A stretch of 64,000 bases of DNA, taken from positions 434,001 to 498,000 of the forward strand of contig NZ_JACVFC010000001.1 of NCBI RefSeq assembly GCF_014529935.1. The letters are read 5' to 3'. Source of the stretch: Chitinophaga qingshengii. GTDB lineage: Bacteria > Bacteroidota > Bacteroidia > Chitinophagales > Chitinophagaceae. The notes beneath the pieces were generated by a model, which worked only from the letters and a program-made list of their open reading frames with translations, had not been told where the DNA came from and made no database searches. A program made the translations under genes and the position numbers. Position 1 is the stretch's first letter; every line of letters starts with the position of its first letter. This document shows positions 44,800 through 54,224 of this stretch, one piece after another.

Positions 44800-45927
44800 C
44801 TATTTAAAGTGCAGTTGGCCGGTTTTATCGAAATAATAATCTACCGTAGTTGTTGACTTCAGGTTTTCCAGGAAAACCGTGATCGGCTGGCTTCTTTCCA
44901 CGCTGCCGGTGAAGGTTTCGCGGGCGATATGCGGGTTGTCCATGATGATGGGGGTACCGAACCAGCGGGGTAGTATCCGGGCGATATCGGCGAGGGAGGT
45001 ATTGGAGAAGTAGAAGATGCCCTGGCGCCAGCTGAGTTCCGTTGTTTCATCGAAAGGCTGTACGCGGATACCGGAGGTGCTGGCAACCGCCTGTTGCCCT
45101 GGTTTTAATGCCACTTGTTCCATTTTAACCGCTCCTTCTACGAGAGATACCTTTACCACCGTACTATCGTAGGTATTTACATTAAAGGCTGTTCCCAACA
45201 CTTGTACAGTACCTTGCGGCGTATGTACCAGGAATGGTCGGGTAGCGTCGTGGGCTACAGCAAAGTAGGCTTCACCGGTAAGATATACCTCACGGGAACC
45301 GGCAGTAAACGGTACCGGAAACCGCAGGCTGGAAACGGAATTCAATGATACGACGGTACCATCCGACAATTTGATGGAATAATGTTGGGCTATCGGGACC
45401 GTCAGTGTTAAGTTATCATTACCAGTGGTTTCACCGATAGTACTAACGGGCATTGAAAGCGTATTATTGGTGTTGATTGCCTGTAAAGTGCCGGTATGAA
45501 GAAGGCCGGTATCTTTTGAGAGGTTCAGTAGTTGGCCATTACCGGTTTGCAGTTGTACATCACCTTGTGTTTCAGACAGGGCGAGCGATGGTTTTGCCGG
45601 CGTATGCGACCGCACCAGCCACCATGCGGAGGTTACTGATATCAGCAGAGCGATGGCAGCCGCCCATGCAAGGGGGCTTATCCATTGTCTTATTTTCTGA
45701 TCAGGGAGTACCGTTTGAAAAGGCATTTCCTGCCAGGGAAGCGTTTCAAATCGTTGAAAATGGTTGTCAATATCTTCCTGGCGATATAAGTCTTTCGTAT
45801 TATCCCACGCAGCAGCCACCACTCTATCTGATTCGATCAGGTGGTCGAGGTAGGCTTCATCGGCGGCGCTGATAATGCCCCCGATTTTCTCCGTCATCAG
45901 CTGTTGTATATCCAGATTACTTCTCAT
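44800..45927 (-). CDS. FecR family anti-sigma factor
   Basis: 375 residues. The N-terminal cytoplasmic domain (to about 80) binds the sigma factor, one membrane helix spans about 84-105, and the periplasmic FecR domain (LSDGTVVSLNSVSSLRFPV, YLTGEAYFAVAHDATRPFLV, VQVLGTAFNVNTY) is followed by a DUF4974-like C-terminus (ETFTGSVERSQPITVFLENL). It would pass a signal from the STN domain of the SusC at 46976 to the ECF sigma gene just upstream on the same strand. Confidence 0.93.
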   Translation of the reverse strand: MRSNLDIQQLMTEKIGGIISAADEAYLDHLIESDRVVAAAWDNTKDLYRQEDIDNHFQRFETLPWQEMPFQTVLPDQKIRQWISPLAWAAAIALLISVTSAWWLVRSHTPAKPSLALSETQGDVQLQTGNGQLLNLSKDTGLLHTGTLQAINTNNTLSMPVSTIGETTGNDNLTLTVPIAQHYSIKLSDGTVVSLNSVSSLRFPVPFTAGSREVYLTGEAYFAVAHDATRPFLVHTPQGTVQVLGTAFNVNTYDSTVVKVSLVEGAVKMEQVALKPGQQAVASTSGIRVQPFDETTELSWRQGIFYFSNTSLADIARILPRWFGTPIIMDNPHIARETFTGSVERSQPITVFLENLKSTTTVDYYFDKTGQLHFK

Positions 45928-45968
45928 TACTTTAATAAAGACACTTTTTCTGACACATCGGGCTAACC

Positions 45969-46520
45969 TCAGTGTACATTATTTTTTAACAGGTTTCTCA
46001 GGTCCTTCAAGGCAAGGGCCATATGGTTTTTTACAGTGGCTTCACTGATACCGAGTTGGTGGGCTATCTGTTGCCGGGAATAGTGATATAGGTATCCCAG
46101 CTTAAAAACCTTGGCTCTTACCGCTGGCAGTAGCGACATGGCGTGCGACAGTTGCTGTTGCAGTTCTTTGTTTTCCAGTATGTTGGCAGGTGGTTCGAAT
46201 GTTTCCGGCAATTGTACCTGGGCATAACGTTTCCGCTGTATTTCATTGGCTCTGACCTGGTTGAGGCTGCGATTACGGATGCTGATGAAGAGGAAATTGC
46301 GGATAGGTCCTGTCAGGTCGCTGCTGTTCTTCCAATCCATCTGCCAGAGGTCTTCAAAAAACTTCTGTACCAGGTCCTGCGCCTCCGTTTCGTTTTGTAC
46401 GATACCATAAGCAACGACCATTAACCATTTCCGGTAAGTAGTATAAATAAAGGCAAAGGCATCCGGATCGCGCTCCTTCAGCTGTTGCCATAGTACCATA
46501 TCGTTTTCGTATATCTTCAT
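45969..46520 (-). CDS. ECF-type RNA polymerase sigma-70 factor
   Basis: 183 residues. Region 2 is seen in DPDAFAFIYTTYRKWLMVVA and NETEAQDLVQKFFEDLWQ; region 4 in YHYSRQQIAHQLGISEATVK. It belongs to the Bacteroidota-specific ECF group paired with FecR. It diverges from the SusC at 46976, which it probably activates. Confidence 0.94.
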   Translation of the reverse strand: MKIYENDMVLWQQLKERDPDAFAFIYTTYRKWLMVVAYGIVQNETEAQDLVQKFFEDLWQMDWKNSSDLTGPIRNFLFISIRNRSLNQVRANEIQRKRYAQVQLPETFEPPANILENKELQQQLSHAMSLLPAVRAKVFKLGYLYHYSRQQIAHQLGISEATVKNHMALALKDLRNLLKNNVH

Positions 46521-46975
46521 CAGGGTGTATTCAGCTAATCATACATTAAAAGGTATCTATGGAAACATCCCGGCAAAGAATAAACAAGGCCATCTGCTAA
46601 AGCAGGGCACAGTTTATCAACCGTAAAAGGTTATTGAGCGCAGGTATGGGATGTGTTTCCGTCAGACAACCAGTGTAACGTACTATAGCTATGCTTGTTA
46701 TTGTTACATGAAAATAATATTTAGAAGGAGTTTACGCCAGAACGGATGAAAAGAAATTTGTTAATCGGTTGTTATGAAAATCTGATATGCAAATAACGAT
46801 GGCATTTTTGAATTATAAAAATTCTGACTGTTAATTTTCTGTAACCGCATAACATTAAGTTAATATAAAAACTTCTCCGGCAGTTAGGCCAGGATAAAAT
46901 ATTTCTTGTCTTCATTACAGAGGTACCTGAATTTATACAACAAAATATTTTATCCAAACCTATCAACACATTGTC
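46521..46975. other. Intergenic region between sigma and SusC genes
   Basis: 455 bases without a gene. It is A/T-rich in the part near SusC and must hold the divergent promoters. No exact TAnnTTTG box is seen on the plus strand; CATTTTTG near 46803 is one mismatch away. The only clear structure is a pair of 13-bp inverted arms near the SusC start. Confidence 0.6.
46892..46955. repeat. 13-bp inverted repeat upstream of SusC
   Basis: GGATAAAATATTT (46892-46904) and AAATATTTTATCC (46943-46955) are exact reverse complements separated by 38 bases. The right arm ends 20 bases before the ATG at 46976. It could fold in the 5' leader, bind a regulator twice, or flank a small invertible element. Confidence 0.5.
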
Positions 46976-49900
46976 ATGAATCTAACGTTACTCCTTTATG
47001 CGGGAAGACTTCGTAAACTACTGGCACCCCTTCTTTTCGGAAGTCTGCTACTGGCAGTTCTCCCGGTGGCGGCCCGGAGTCAGGGCGAGCACAAGGTAAC
47101 GCTTTCCTTCAGCGAAGTCCCGCTGTCCCGTGTATTTAAAGGCATCGAAAAACAAACAGGGCTTATTTTTATGTATAACAACAACCAGATAAAGGATAAC
47201 TATCGGGTAAGCATATACGTAAAAAAGGAACCACTGGAAGAGGTGCTGCGGGAGCTGCTTTCACCGAAGGGTATTACGTGGGAGTTCAGGTCTAAAACAG
47301 TGGTATTAAAACCGGAGAAAACAGCAGCGCCAACAACCGCAGCTCCGGCGGACTCGGCGGGTCATGTGGTTACCGGCGAGGTACGGGATCAGAATGGAGC
47401 GCCCTTGCCTGGTGCATTCATCATTGTGAAATCAACGCAGAAAGGGACTATCAGCAATGAGAAGGGAAAATTTTCATTGCGTAATGTTCCGGTAGGATCC
47501 CTGTTACAGATCAGTTATACAGGTTATGCTCCCAGACTTGTTGCCGCATTGGCCAACACGCCGATTCAGGTTAAGCTGGATGTAGCAGACAACCGGCTGG
47601 ATGAAACGGTGGTGATGGCGTATGGTACTACTTCACGACGTCTCAATACAGGCTCAATTAGTAAGGTAACTTCAGAGGAGATAGGCAGGCAGCCTGTATC
47701 CAATCCATTGGCAGCATTGGAAGGGAGAGTACCGGGTATGCTGGTTACTCAAAGCAGTGGCGCACCAGGCGCTTCTGTAAAAGTACAGATACGTGGCCAG
47801 AATTCACTGACTAACGGTTCCGAACCATTATATATCATTGATGGAATACCATTCGCACCAAACAACAATAATATCAATAGTCTTAGTTCAATTTTAACAC
47901 AGGGTGATGCGGGCCTTAGTCCGTTCAGCCTTATTAATCCTTCTGAAATTGAAAGCATTGAAGTGTTAAAGGATGCAGATGCAACTGCCATCTATGGAAG
48001 CCGTGGAGCTAATGGAGTTGTACTGATCACTACACGTAAGCCTCAGGCTGGCAAGATGACACTAAATGCCAACTTCAATACGGGAGCAAGTACTTCTTCC
48101 AGGTTGCCAGAACTGCTTAACACGCAGCAATACCTCGCCGTGCGCCGCGAAGCATTTAAGAATGATGGGCTCACTCCCAATGCCACTCCTGGACGACCGG
48201 GGTATGCACCCGACCTCATGATTTGGGACACAACCCGTTACACTAATATGCCCAAATTACTTTATGGTGGTACTGCAAAGGTATTAAATGGAGCTTTATC
48301 TCTCAGCGGAGGCAATCAGCAAACACAATTTCTCATTGGAGGTAATTTCCATAGAGAGACAACGGTACTACCTACCAGTGTAGCCGACAATAATTCATCC
48401 ATAAAGTTCAACCTAAGACATCTCTCCCCTGGTGGCCGAATTGATGTTAAACTATCCACAATCGTCAACTTTGACAACAACAACCTGGCAGGCGGGAGTG
48501 TACTTAACATGACACTTCCACCTAATATACCAGAGCTGTACGACTCAACAGGGCATTTGAATTGGACCAAGGGAGCAACAACCTTTCAAAATCCCTTAGC
48601 CGTTTTTCAAACGAGCTATAGTGCCGTTTCTCAAAATTTTTTAAACAACCTTACGGTTGATTTTAAAATAACAGATGGGTTAGTCTTTCGCACCAGTGCA
48701 GGTTTAAACATGCTTTATCTTAACGAAAAAAACAAAGTCCCTATCTCCACCTTCAATCCCAGCACCAACTCCACAGGATCAGCTTCTTTTTCAAACAGTA
48801 ACTTTAAAAGCTTTATCATTGAACCTCAGCTTGAATACACCCATTCAATATTCAAAGGAAAACTGGATGTTTTACTCGGAAGCACCTGGCAGGAAAGCAG
48901 AAAAGACAACGTGGCATTAATGCTTGCCGGATACACATCCGACATACTATTGGGATCTGTAAGCGCGGGTCCGCTTTTAAGCAATAAACTCTCCGACGAA
49001 AGCAAATATCGTTATGAAGCTATATTTACCAGAATCAACTATACTTACGCCAACAAATATATCATCAACCTTAATGGGCGCCGGGACGGCTCCTCACGTT
49101 TTGGTCCGGACAAAAGATTTGCTAATTTCGGTTCAGTTGCAGCCGCCTGGATTTTCAGTAATGAATCCTTATTCCTGCATCAACTTAATCTTATCAGTTA
49201 TGGGAAAATACGCAGTAGCTATGGCATTACCGGAAATGATCAAATAGGGGACTATAAATACCTATCAACCTGGTCGAGCGACGTAACACCTCCCTATCAA
49301 GGAGGCATCGCGCTCAAGCCCGAGAATCCATTTAATCCCGCATTTAGCTGGGAGCGGAACAAAAAACTCGAAGTTGCGCTGGACCTAGGGTTTCTGCATG
49401 ATAGGTTATTAATATCTGCCGCCTACTATCAAAACAAAAGTGATAACCAACTGGTAAGCTACATGCTCCCTTCGCAAACGGGATTTTCAAGCATTACTCA
49501 AAATCTCCCAGCCTTAATTTCCAATAAAGGCTGGGAACTGGAAATGAATCTCAAAATTATTAATACCCATAACTTCAAATGGACTACAAGCGCCAATCTA
49601 ACCATACCAACTAATACATTACTGGCGTTCCCTGATCTTCAAAACTCCAGCTACGCCAATATTTATGAGATTGGAAGATCTGTCAATTTAATCAAGGCCT
49701 ACCAATACACAGGAATCGATACAAAAAAAGGTACCTATACCTTTAATGATGTCAATAAAGATGGTAGATTCAATTCACAGGATTTTCAATATGGTGGTAA
49801 ACTGGATCCTGACTATTTCGGTGGCGTCACTTCCGATTTTATCTACAAGAACTTCCAACTCAACCTCTTATTTAGCTTCAGAAAACAGTTTGGGAAAAAC

Positions 49901-50296
49901 ATAAGAGCAGCCACATATCTGGCTCGTAATTACCCGGGACTAATGTATAACCAATCCATTGACGTATTTAACAGATGGCAACAACCAGGAGACGATGCTA
50001 CCTATGAAAAATTTACTGCAACTACAAATAGTGAAGCTTATAAACAGGCTTCTCTCTATGCAAGATCCAACGCAGTATACAGCGATGCGTCCTTCATAAG
50101 GTTAAAAAACATCAGTATTAGCTATAATATCCCTGCAGCGCCTCTCAAAATCATCGGCATGAAATCCGCCCGGGTTTATTTGCAGGCTCAAAATTTATTT
50201 ACCATCACTGACTATCCGGGAGACCCTGAATCACAAAGTATTTATGGAATTCCTACTTTAAAAACCATTGCAGGTGGTATACAACTTACCCTGTGA
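46976..50296 (+). CDS. SusC/RagA family TonB-dependent transporter with STN domain
   Basis: 1106 residues. After the signal peptide come an STN signalling domain (about 38-115, VTLSFSEVPLSRVFKGIEKQ), a carboxypeptidase-regulatory-like domain (about 130-205, GEVRDQNGAPLPGAFIIVKS) and the plug (LEGRVPGMLVTQSSGAPGAS, IEVLKDADATAIYGSRGANG), then the barrel ending GIQLTL. The STN domain matches the divergent FecR/ECF pair, giving a complete trans-envelope relay. The first 600 bases are G/C-rich like the surroundings, while the barrel part is markedly more A/T-rich. The ligand is unknown. Confidence 0.94.
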   Translation: MNLTLLLYAGRLRKLLAPLLFGSLLLAVLPVAARSQGEHKVTLSFSEVPLSRVFKGIEKQTGLIFMYNNNQIKDNYRVSIYVKKEPLEEVLRELLSPKGITWEFRSKTVVLKPEKTAAPTTAAPADSAGHVVTGEVRDQNGAPLPGAFIIVKSTQKGTISNEKGKFSLRNVPVGSLLQISYTGYAPRLVAALANTPIQVKLDVADNRLDETVVMAYGTTSRRLNTGSISKVTSEEIGRQPVSNPLAALEGRVPGMLVTQSSGAPGASVKVQIRGQNSLTNGSEPLYIIDGIPFAPNNNNINSLSSILTQGDAGLSPFSLINPSEIESIEVLKDADATAIYGSRGANGVVLITTRKPQAGKMTLNANFNTGASTSSRLPELLNTQQYLAVRREAFKNDGLTPNATPGRPGYAPDLMIWDTTRYTNMPKLLYGGTAKVLNGALSLSGGNQQTQFLIGGNFHRETTVLPTSVADNNSSIKFNLRHLSPGGRIDVKLSTIVNFDNNNLAGGSVLNMTLPPNIPELYDSTGHLNWTKGATTFQNPLAVFQTSYSAVSQNFLNNLTVDFKITDGLVFRTSAGLNMLYLNEKNKVPISTFNPSTNSTGSASFSNSNFKSFIIEPQLEYTHSIFKGKLDVLLGSTWQESRKDNVALMLAGYTSDILLGSVSAGPLLSNKLSDESKYRYEAIFTRINYTYANKYIINLNGRRDGSSRFGPDKRFANFGSVAAAWIFSNESLFLHQLNLISYGKIRSSYGITGNDQIGDYKYLSTWSSDVTPPYQGGIALKPENPFNPAFSWERNKKLEVALDLGFLHDRLLISAAYYQNKSDNQLVSYMLPSQTGFSSITQNLPALISNKGWELEMNLKIINTHNFKWTTSANLTIPTNTLLAFPDLQNSSYANIYEIGRSVNLIKAYQYTGIDTKKGTYTFNDVNKDGRFNSQDFQYGGKLDPDYFGGVTSDFIYKNFQLNLLFSFRKQFGKNIRAATYLARNYPGLMYNQSIDVFNRWQQPGDDATYEKFTATTNSEAYKQASLYARSNAVYSDASFIRLKNISISYNIPAAPLKIIGMKSARVYLQAQNLFTITDYPGDPESQSIYGIPTLKTIAGGIQLTL

Positions 50297-50342
50297 TGAA
50301 CGTAAGGCATTCAACTACTTGTACGTCCAAAAAACACATACT

Positions 50343-51788
50343 ATGCATACTATCAACAAACTTCTACTGATTATCAGGAAACTATTCATACTTACCTCCC
50401 CTATTTGTGTATTGTCGGCCTGTATAATAATCTTCAGTTGTGCATGCAACAAATTTGCAGACGTAGGAGATCCGGCTACAAAAATCACCACCGAACAATT
50501 ATTCAAGGATGATGCAAGCGCAACCTCTTCGATATTGGGTATATATTCTGCGCTATCCGCCTATGGCCTCAATATAATTGGCGGTGGTGCCACAGTATGC
50601 GGCAGCCTAACTGCGGATGAGCTCACCTGTACAAATCCCACCTCCGACTATGCAGAATTTCAGAATAATGCTATCTCCACCACTAACTTTGTTAATCAAT
50701 ACAAGTTATGGTCTGTTGCTTATACAATAATATACCAGACAAACATTTGTGTAGAGGGACTATCCAACAGTACTAATCTGACTCCGGCGTTAAAGAAACA
50801 ACTCCTGGGTGAGGCAAAACTCGTAAGAAGTCTTACATATTTTTATTTAGTTCAGCTTTTCGGAGGCGTTCCCCTTATCACACAGTCTGATTATCATCAG
50901 GCAGCTATCAAAGGAAGAAGTCAACCAAGTGAAGTATACGATTTTATCATCTCTGATTTAACAGATGCCAAGGGCTTGTTAAGTGCAGCCTATCCTTCTG
51001 CCGGTCGCTTACGCCCCAATAGCTACACCGCATCTGCTTTATTAGCAAAAGTATACCTCTATACCAATAACTGGCAACTGGCAGAAAAGGAAGCCAACAA
51101 CGTTATAAGCGCTAATATTTACAAACTGGAACCAGATTTAAACCAGGTATTCCTTGCCGGCAGCAAAGAGGCCATATGGCAGCTCCAATCCGTTGCGGCA
51201 GGTTCCAATACCGGTGAAGGCTCTGCATTTGTTAATCCTGATGCGGATGTCATGCCAGGATACCTGGTCACTGATAAACTATTAAACTCGTTTGAAGTAG
51301 GCGATCCCAGAAAAATAGCATGGATAGGCAGTAAAGCTGTAAACGGTCAATCGTATTACTTTCCCTATAAATATAAAGTAGCCTCCTCAGCATCAACTAC
51401 TATTACAGAAAACTACGTTATGTTTCGTTTGGCGGAACAATATCTTATCAGAGCAGAAGCTGCTATCAGACAAGGGAAAATTCCGGCAGGAATATCAGAT
51501 TTAAACATATTACGAAGCAGAGCACGGGGAAATGATACATCCATCTTACGCGACATCACTACGAACCAGAACATGGATGATGCGCTAAAGGCAATCCTAC
51601 AAGAAAGACAAGTAGAATTGATGGCAGAATGGGGAAACCGCTGGTGCGACCTAAAGAGATTTAATAAGGCCAGGCTGGTCCTCCAGTCTATAAAGCCAGG
51701 CTGGAAGGATACCGATACACTATATCCAATTCCAGACCAGGAAATGCGGCTTAACAAAAATCTGACTCAAAACAATGGCTACAACTAA
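50343..51788 (+). CDS. SusD/RagB family outer-membrane lipoprotein
   Basis: 481 residues from ATG 50343; the frame extends 25 codons further but overlaps SusC. A long hydrophobic leader ends in IIFSCACNKF, with a lipobox cysteine. FADVGDPATKITTEQLFKDD and LGEAKLVRSLTYFYLVQLFG are RagB/SusD signatures, and VMFRLAEQYLIRAEAAIRQG is the conserved C-terminal helix. It is 46 bases after SusC and A/T-rich like its neighbours. Confidence 0.93.
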   Translation: MHTINKLLLIIRKLFILTSPICVLSACIIIFSCACNKFADVGDPATKITTEQLFKDDASATSSILGIYSALSAYGLNIIGGGATVCGSLTADELTCTNPTSDYAEFQNNAISTTNFVNQYKLWSVAYTIIYQTNICVEGLSNSTNLTPALKKQLLGEAKLVRSLTYFYLVQLFGGVPLITQSDYHQAAIKGRSQPSEVYDFIISDLTDAKGLLSAAYPSAGRLRPNSYTASALLAKVYLYTNNWQLAEKEANNVISANIYKLEPDLNQVFLAGSKEAIWQLQSVAAGSNTGEGSAFVNPDADVMPGYLVTDKLLNSFEVGDPRKIAWIGSKAVNGQSYYFPYKYKVASSASTTITENYVMFRLAEQYLIRAEAAIRQGKIPAGISDLNILRSRARGNDTSILRDITTNQNMDDALKAILQERQVELMAEWGNRWCDLKRFNKARLVLQSIKPGWKDTDTLYPIPDQEMRLNKNLTQNNGYN

Positions 51789-51821
51789 TTACGAGACTCA
51801 TTTACAAAACATATAACTGTT

Positions 51822-53087
51822 ATGAAGCTACGCATAATCATTTTTCTGCTACTAAGTATCGCAGCCTCCTTTCCGATAAAAGCGCAGAAACTCAACATTG
51901 GCGACAAGTGCCCGGACATCCTTTTAAGATCACTGCTTAATCATCAACGGAAAAAAGGAAATCTGGTAACTGACTTCAATAATAAACCACTCATTATAGA
52001 TTTCTGGTTCAGCAATTGTGGACCATGTCTCGAGTTTATCCCTAAATTAGACACTCTACAGAAGAGCTATCATAATGAATTCAACATCTTGTGTGCAACC
52101 CTGGACAATGAAGAAACCGTAAAAAAAACATTCACAAAAAATGTCAACCTGAGTAAAACCAAATTGCCCATCGCCACTAATATAGAAACGACCAGTGATT
52201 TATTGAAGTTATTTCCACACACAATGGAGCCACATGAAATATGGATTGGAAAAGATGGCATCATCAAGGCTATCTCTTCGCACTATTATGTTACCCCCTC
52301 CAACATCGAAAAATTCATCAACAACCAGCCGTTAAATATTCCGGAAAAAAAGGAAATTACTGACCCCAAAATAGCAGGAAAACCGCTTTTACTCGTGGAT
52401 AATGAGTATAGCGGAGGGAAAGGAAAATTATATTACCTGTATATTGGCAAAGCAGATCCGCAGCTACCGGGCATATCAAAGGTATCGTTTGACAAGACAA
52501 CTGGCGAAGGCAGAATACTTTGTCAAAACTGCCCTGTTCATACTATGTATGAAGTAGCATATAAACGTAGAGGCGTACATACACCGATGAAAGTAACCAA
52601 CAAATATAAGGATAGCACCAAATTCATACCCGATATACTTACCATGAAGGGCATATATTGTTTTGAAGTGATTATTAAAGATACATCCGAAGTAAAGGCG
52701 CAACAATTAATGAAACGGGAGCTGGACAACTTTTTCGGTCTAAAAAGCAGTCTGACACAGGAACTTGTTCCCTGTTACGTACTTTCGAGCACTAAGACAA
52801 CTGAAAGATTTAAATCCAAAGATAAAGATGACACCAACTCAAGCCATGACATAGAAGGAAACAATATTATAGTCAAAAATATTGGAATCTATGCAGTAAT
52901 GAGAAATAGGTTGTACAATAACCTCCCGTATAATGTTATCAACGAAACCGGGTATGACGGTATCGTAAACCTCGTTGTGCCTCATTCAACAGACATCAAT
53001 CAGCTAAAGAAAAGCCTTAACCAATATGGGTTAGATTTAAATCTGGAAATGCGCAACGAGGAAAGAATAATATTGGAAGATATGTAG
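51822..53087 (+). CDS. TlpA-like thioredoxin with a C-terminal TIGR03435-like region
   Basis: 421 residues with a signal peptide (MKLRIIIFLLLSIAASFPIKA). The thioredoxin fold holds C66-G-P-C69 in FWFSNCGPCLEFIPK, the redox site of TlpA/ResA proteins. Residues about 170-421 form a second part with its own cysteines (ILCQNCPVH). Its end, LPYNVINETGYDGIVNL and LNQYGLDLNLEMRNEER, resembles the TIGR03435 (soil-associated) family by eye. It follows SusD by 33 bases. A disulfide-exchange role in the periplasm is likely, and the two-cysteine mini-proteins on the opposite strand are candidate substrates. Confidence 0.75.
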   Translation: MKLRIIIFLLLSIAASFPIKAQKLNIGDKCPDILLRSLLNHQRKKGNLVTDFNNKPLIIDFWFSNCGPCLEFIPKLDTLQKSYHNEFNILCATLDNEETVKKTFTKNVNLSKTKLPIATNIETTSDLLKLFPHTMEPHEIWIGKDGIIKAISSHYYVTPSNIEKFINNQPLNIPEKKEITDPKIAGKPLLLVDNEYSGGKGKLYYLYIGKADPQLPGISKVSFDKTTGEGRILCQNCPVHTMYEVAYKRRGVHTPMKVTNKYKDSTKFIPDILTMKGIYCFEVIIKDTSEVKAQQLMKRELDNFFGLKSSLTQELVPCYVLSSTKTTERFKSKDKDDTNSSHDIEGNNIIVKNIGIYAVMRNRLYNNLPYNVINETGYDGIVNLVVPHSTDINQLKKSLNQYGLDLNLEMRNEERIILEDM

Positions 53088-53118
53088 TGGCTGAGGGAAC
53101 ACTATATTCGGCTACCCT

Positions 53119-53373
53119 TCAGGGCTTAAAAACAAATGTTGTTGCCAAAGAATATTTGCTGGCTGTACCAATCAGGCAAGTAACACCATTCTCGGCCGGG
53201 CATATCGCCTTTGCTACGTTTATAGTTGCGTTAAAGGCATATTGACCATTGGTAAGGTACCAATTGTATGGTATATGAATTACAGTTGCTGCACCCTGAT
53301 ACACAGTAGCATAAGCTCCACCAATACCTAACAAGGCACTAACAGCAGTCCAAGCTATACGTAATTTCTTCAT
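53119..53373 (-). CDS. Secreted two-cysteine mini-protein A (DUF6520-like)
   Basis: 84 residues. The leader MKKLRIAWTAVSALLGIGGA followed by YAT looks like a signal peptide with an AYA cut site. The mature part, about 62 residues, has only two cysteines in ICPAENGVTCLIGTA (C-x7-C) and ends FVFKP. It is a paralogue of the neighbouring gene at 53462: the leader, the CPAxxGVTCL-GTA block and the KP end are shared, while the central part has diverged. The size and cysteine pair resemble DUF6520 proteins of Bacteroidota, an uncharacterised family. It lies after a strong terminator, so it may have separate or lower expression. Confidence 0.7.
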   Translation of the reverse strand: MKKLRIAWTAVSALLGIGGAYATVYQGAATVIHIPYNWYLTNGQYAFNATINVAKAICPAENGVTCLIGTASKYSLATTFVFKP

Positions 53374-53413
53374 TTTGCAAGCATTTTATATGTAGGATTA
53401 TAGGTTAATTTTC

Positions 53414-53454
53414 AAAAAAATACAAAGGAGACAGTCCTGCTGTCTCCTTTGTAT
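53414..53454 (-). terminator. Strong rho-independent terminator between the two mini-protein genes
   Basis: ATACAAAGGAGACAG (53420-53434), loop TCCTG and CTGTCTCCTTTGTAT (53440-53454) make a perfect 15-bp stem. On the minus strand it runs into seven T. It lies 7 bases after the stop codon of mini-protein B and 41 bases before the start codon of mini-protein A. Confidence 0.9.
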
Positions 53455-53461
53455 GAAACGG

Positions 53462-53707
53462 TTATGGCTTGTAAACAAAAGCGGTTGGTTTGTTGAGAGC
53501 AGTACCGTACAAACAGGTTACACCACTAGGTGCAGGACAATTTACTCTAGCAGCAACGGTAGTACCACTAAAAGTAACTTTGCCACCTACGGTATGCCAC
53601 CTATAGATTGTACCAACACGGTTAACAGAATCAGCAGTAGTAGCATAAGCACCACCAATACCAATAATAGCAGTTAATGCAGCAAAAGCAATTTTAATCT
53701 TTTTCAT
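53462..53707 (-). CDS. Secreted two-cysteine mini-protein B (DUF6520-like)
   Basis: 81 residues. Leader MKKIKIAFAALTAIIGIGGA followed by YAT, then a short mature part rich in Thr, Val and Gly with two cysteines in NCPAPSGVTCLYGTA (C-x7-C) and the end FVYKP. It is the closest relative in the window of the gene at 53119. It is the third gene of the operon lyase-kinase - MauE - mini-protein B, 47 bases after MauE, and is followed at once by a strong terminator. Ser and Thr residues near the cysteines make it a candidate substrate for the kinase-lyase, and the cysteine pair a candidate for MauE/TlpA redox control; both are inferences. Confidence 0.7.
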   Translation of the reverse strand: MKKIKIAFAALTAIIGIGGAYATTADSVNRVGTIYRWHTVGGKVTFSGTTVAARVNCPAPSGVTCLYGTALNKPTAFVYKP

Positions 53708-53754
53708 AAAACTGATTTTTTAAAAGGTTATTTAATAAGGGACTTGTCATTTTT

Positions 53755-54219
53755 TTACAGGTTGACTCCTGTACTATGCGCAGTAGTATCTTTATTTAGT
53801 TTAATTATCCTTCTGAGTTCTGAAGGCCATATTGCAATGGCTCCCAACAAAAGGAAAAACAGGTTAAATACCAGATGTTCTTTCCAGGTAAGGGCGCTTA
53901 TAACCCCACCACAACTGCAAGGCATATTTTTAAATAGCCCCATCACAGCCATTGAGATATACCCTGTAAACACCAACATTAATCCTGTTGCTAATTTTAA
54001 TCCCAATAGCCGAAATCGGGGCAGTATGAGTAATAAAACAATTACAATTTCTACCGAAGGAATCCCCCAAGATAGAACGGGAATCAGATAAGCGGGAAAA
54101 GCCTGCCGTTCCAGCTGAAAGACGAATAACTCTACATCAAGTAATTTACTGGCAGCAGCATAGGAAAAAAGCAATATATATGCGATAGCAGCAATCTCTA
54201 ATATCTGGTTCTTTTTCAT
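53755..54219 (-). CDS. MauE/DoxX-type redox-associated membrane protein
   Basis: 154 residues with four hydrophobic segments. The loop motif MPCSCGGVISALTWKEHLVF (about 99-118) with C-x-C-G-G is the signature of MauE-type proteins, which are linked to disulfide formation in secreted proteins. It begins 5 bases after the stop of the lyase-kinase gene, so the two are tightly coupled. Together with TlpA it provides oxidising or reducing power to the periplasm for the two-cysteine mini-proteins. Confidence 0.85.
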   Translation of the reverse strand: MKKNQILEIAAIAYILLFSYAAASKLLDVELFVFQLERQAFPAYLIPVLSWGIPSVEIVIVLLLILPRFRLLGLKLATGLMLVFTGYISMAVMGLFKNMPCSCGGVISALTWKEHLVFNLFFLLLGAIAIWPSELRRIIKLNKDTTAHSTGVNL

Positions 54220-54224
54220 AGATG

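Noticed and set aside
53119..53707. Double-glycine leader peptides cut by a C39 peptidase
   Set aside because: The GIGG stretch lies in a hydrophobic signal-peptide core followed by an AYA site. There is no acidic leader helix, and no C39 peptidase or ABC exporter is nearby.
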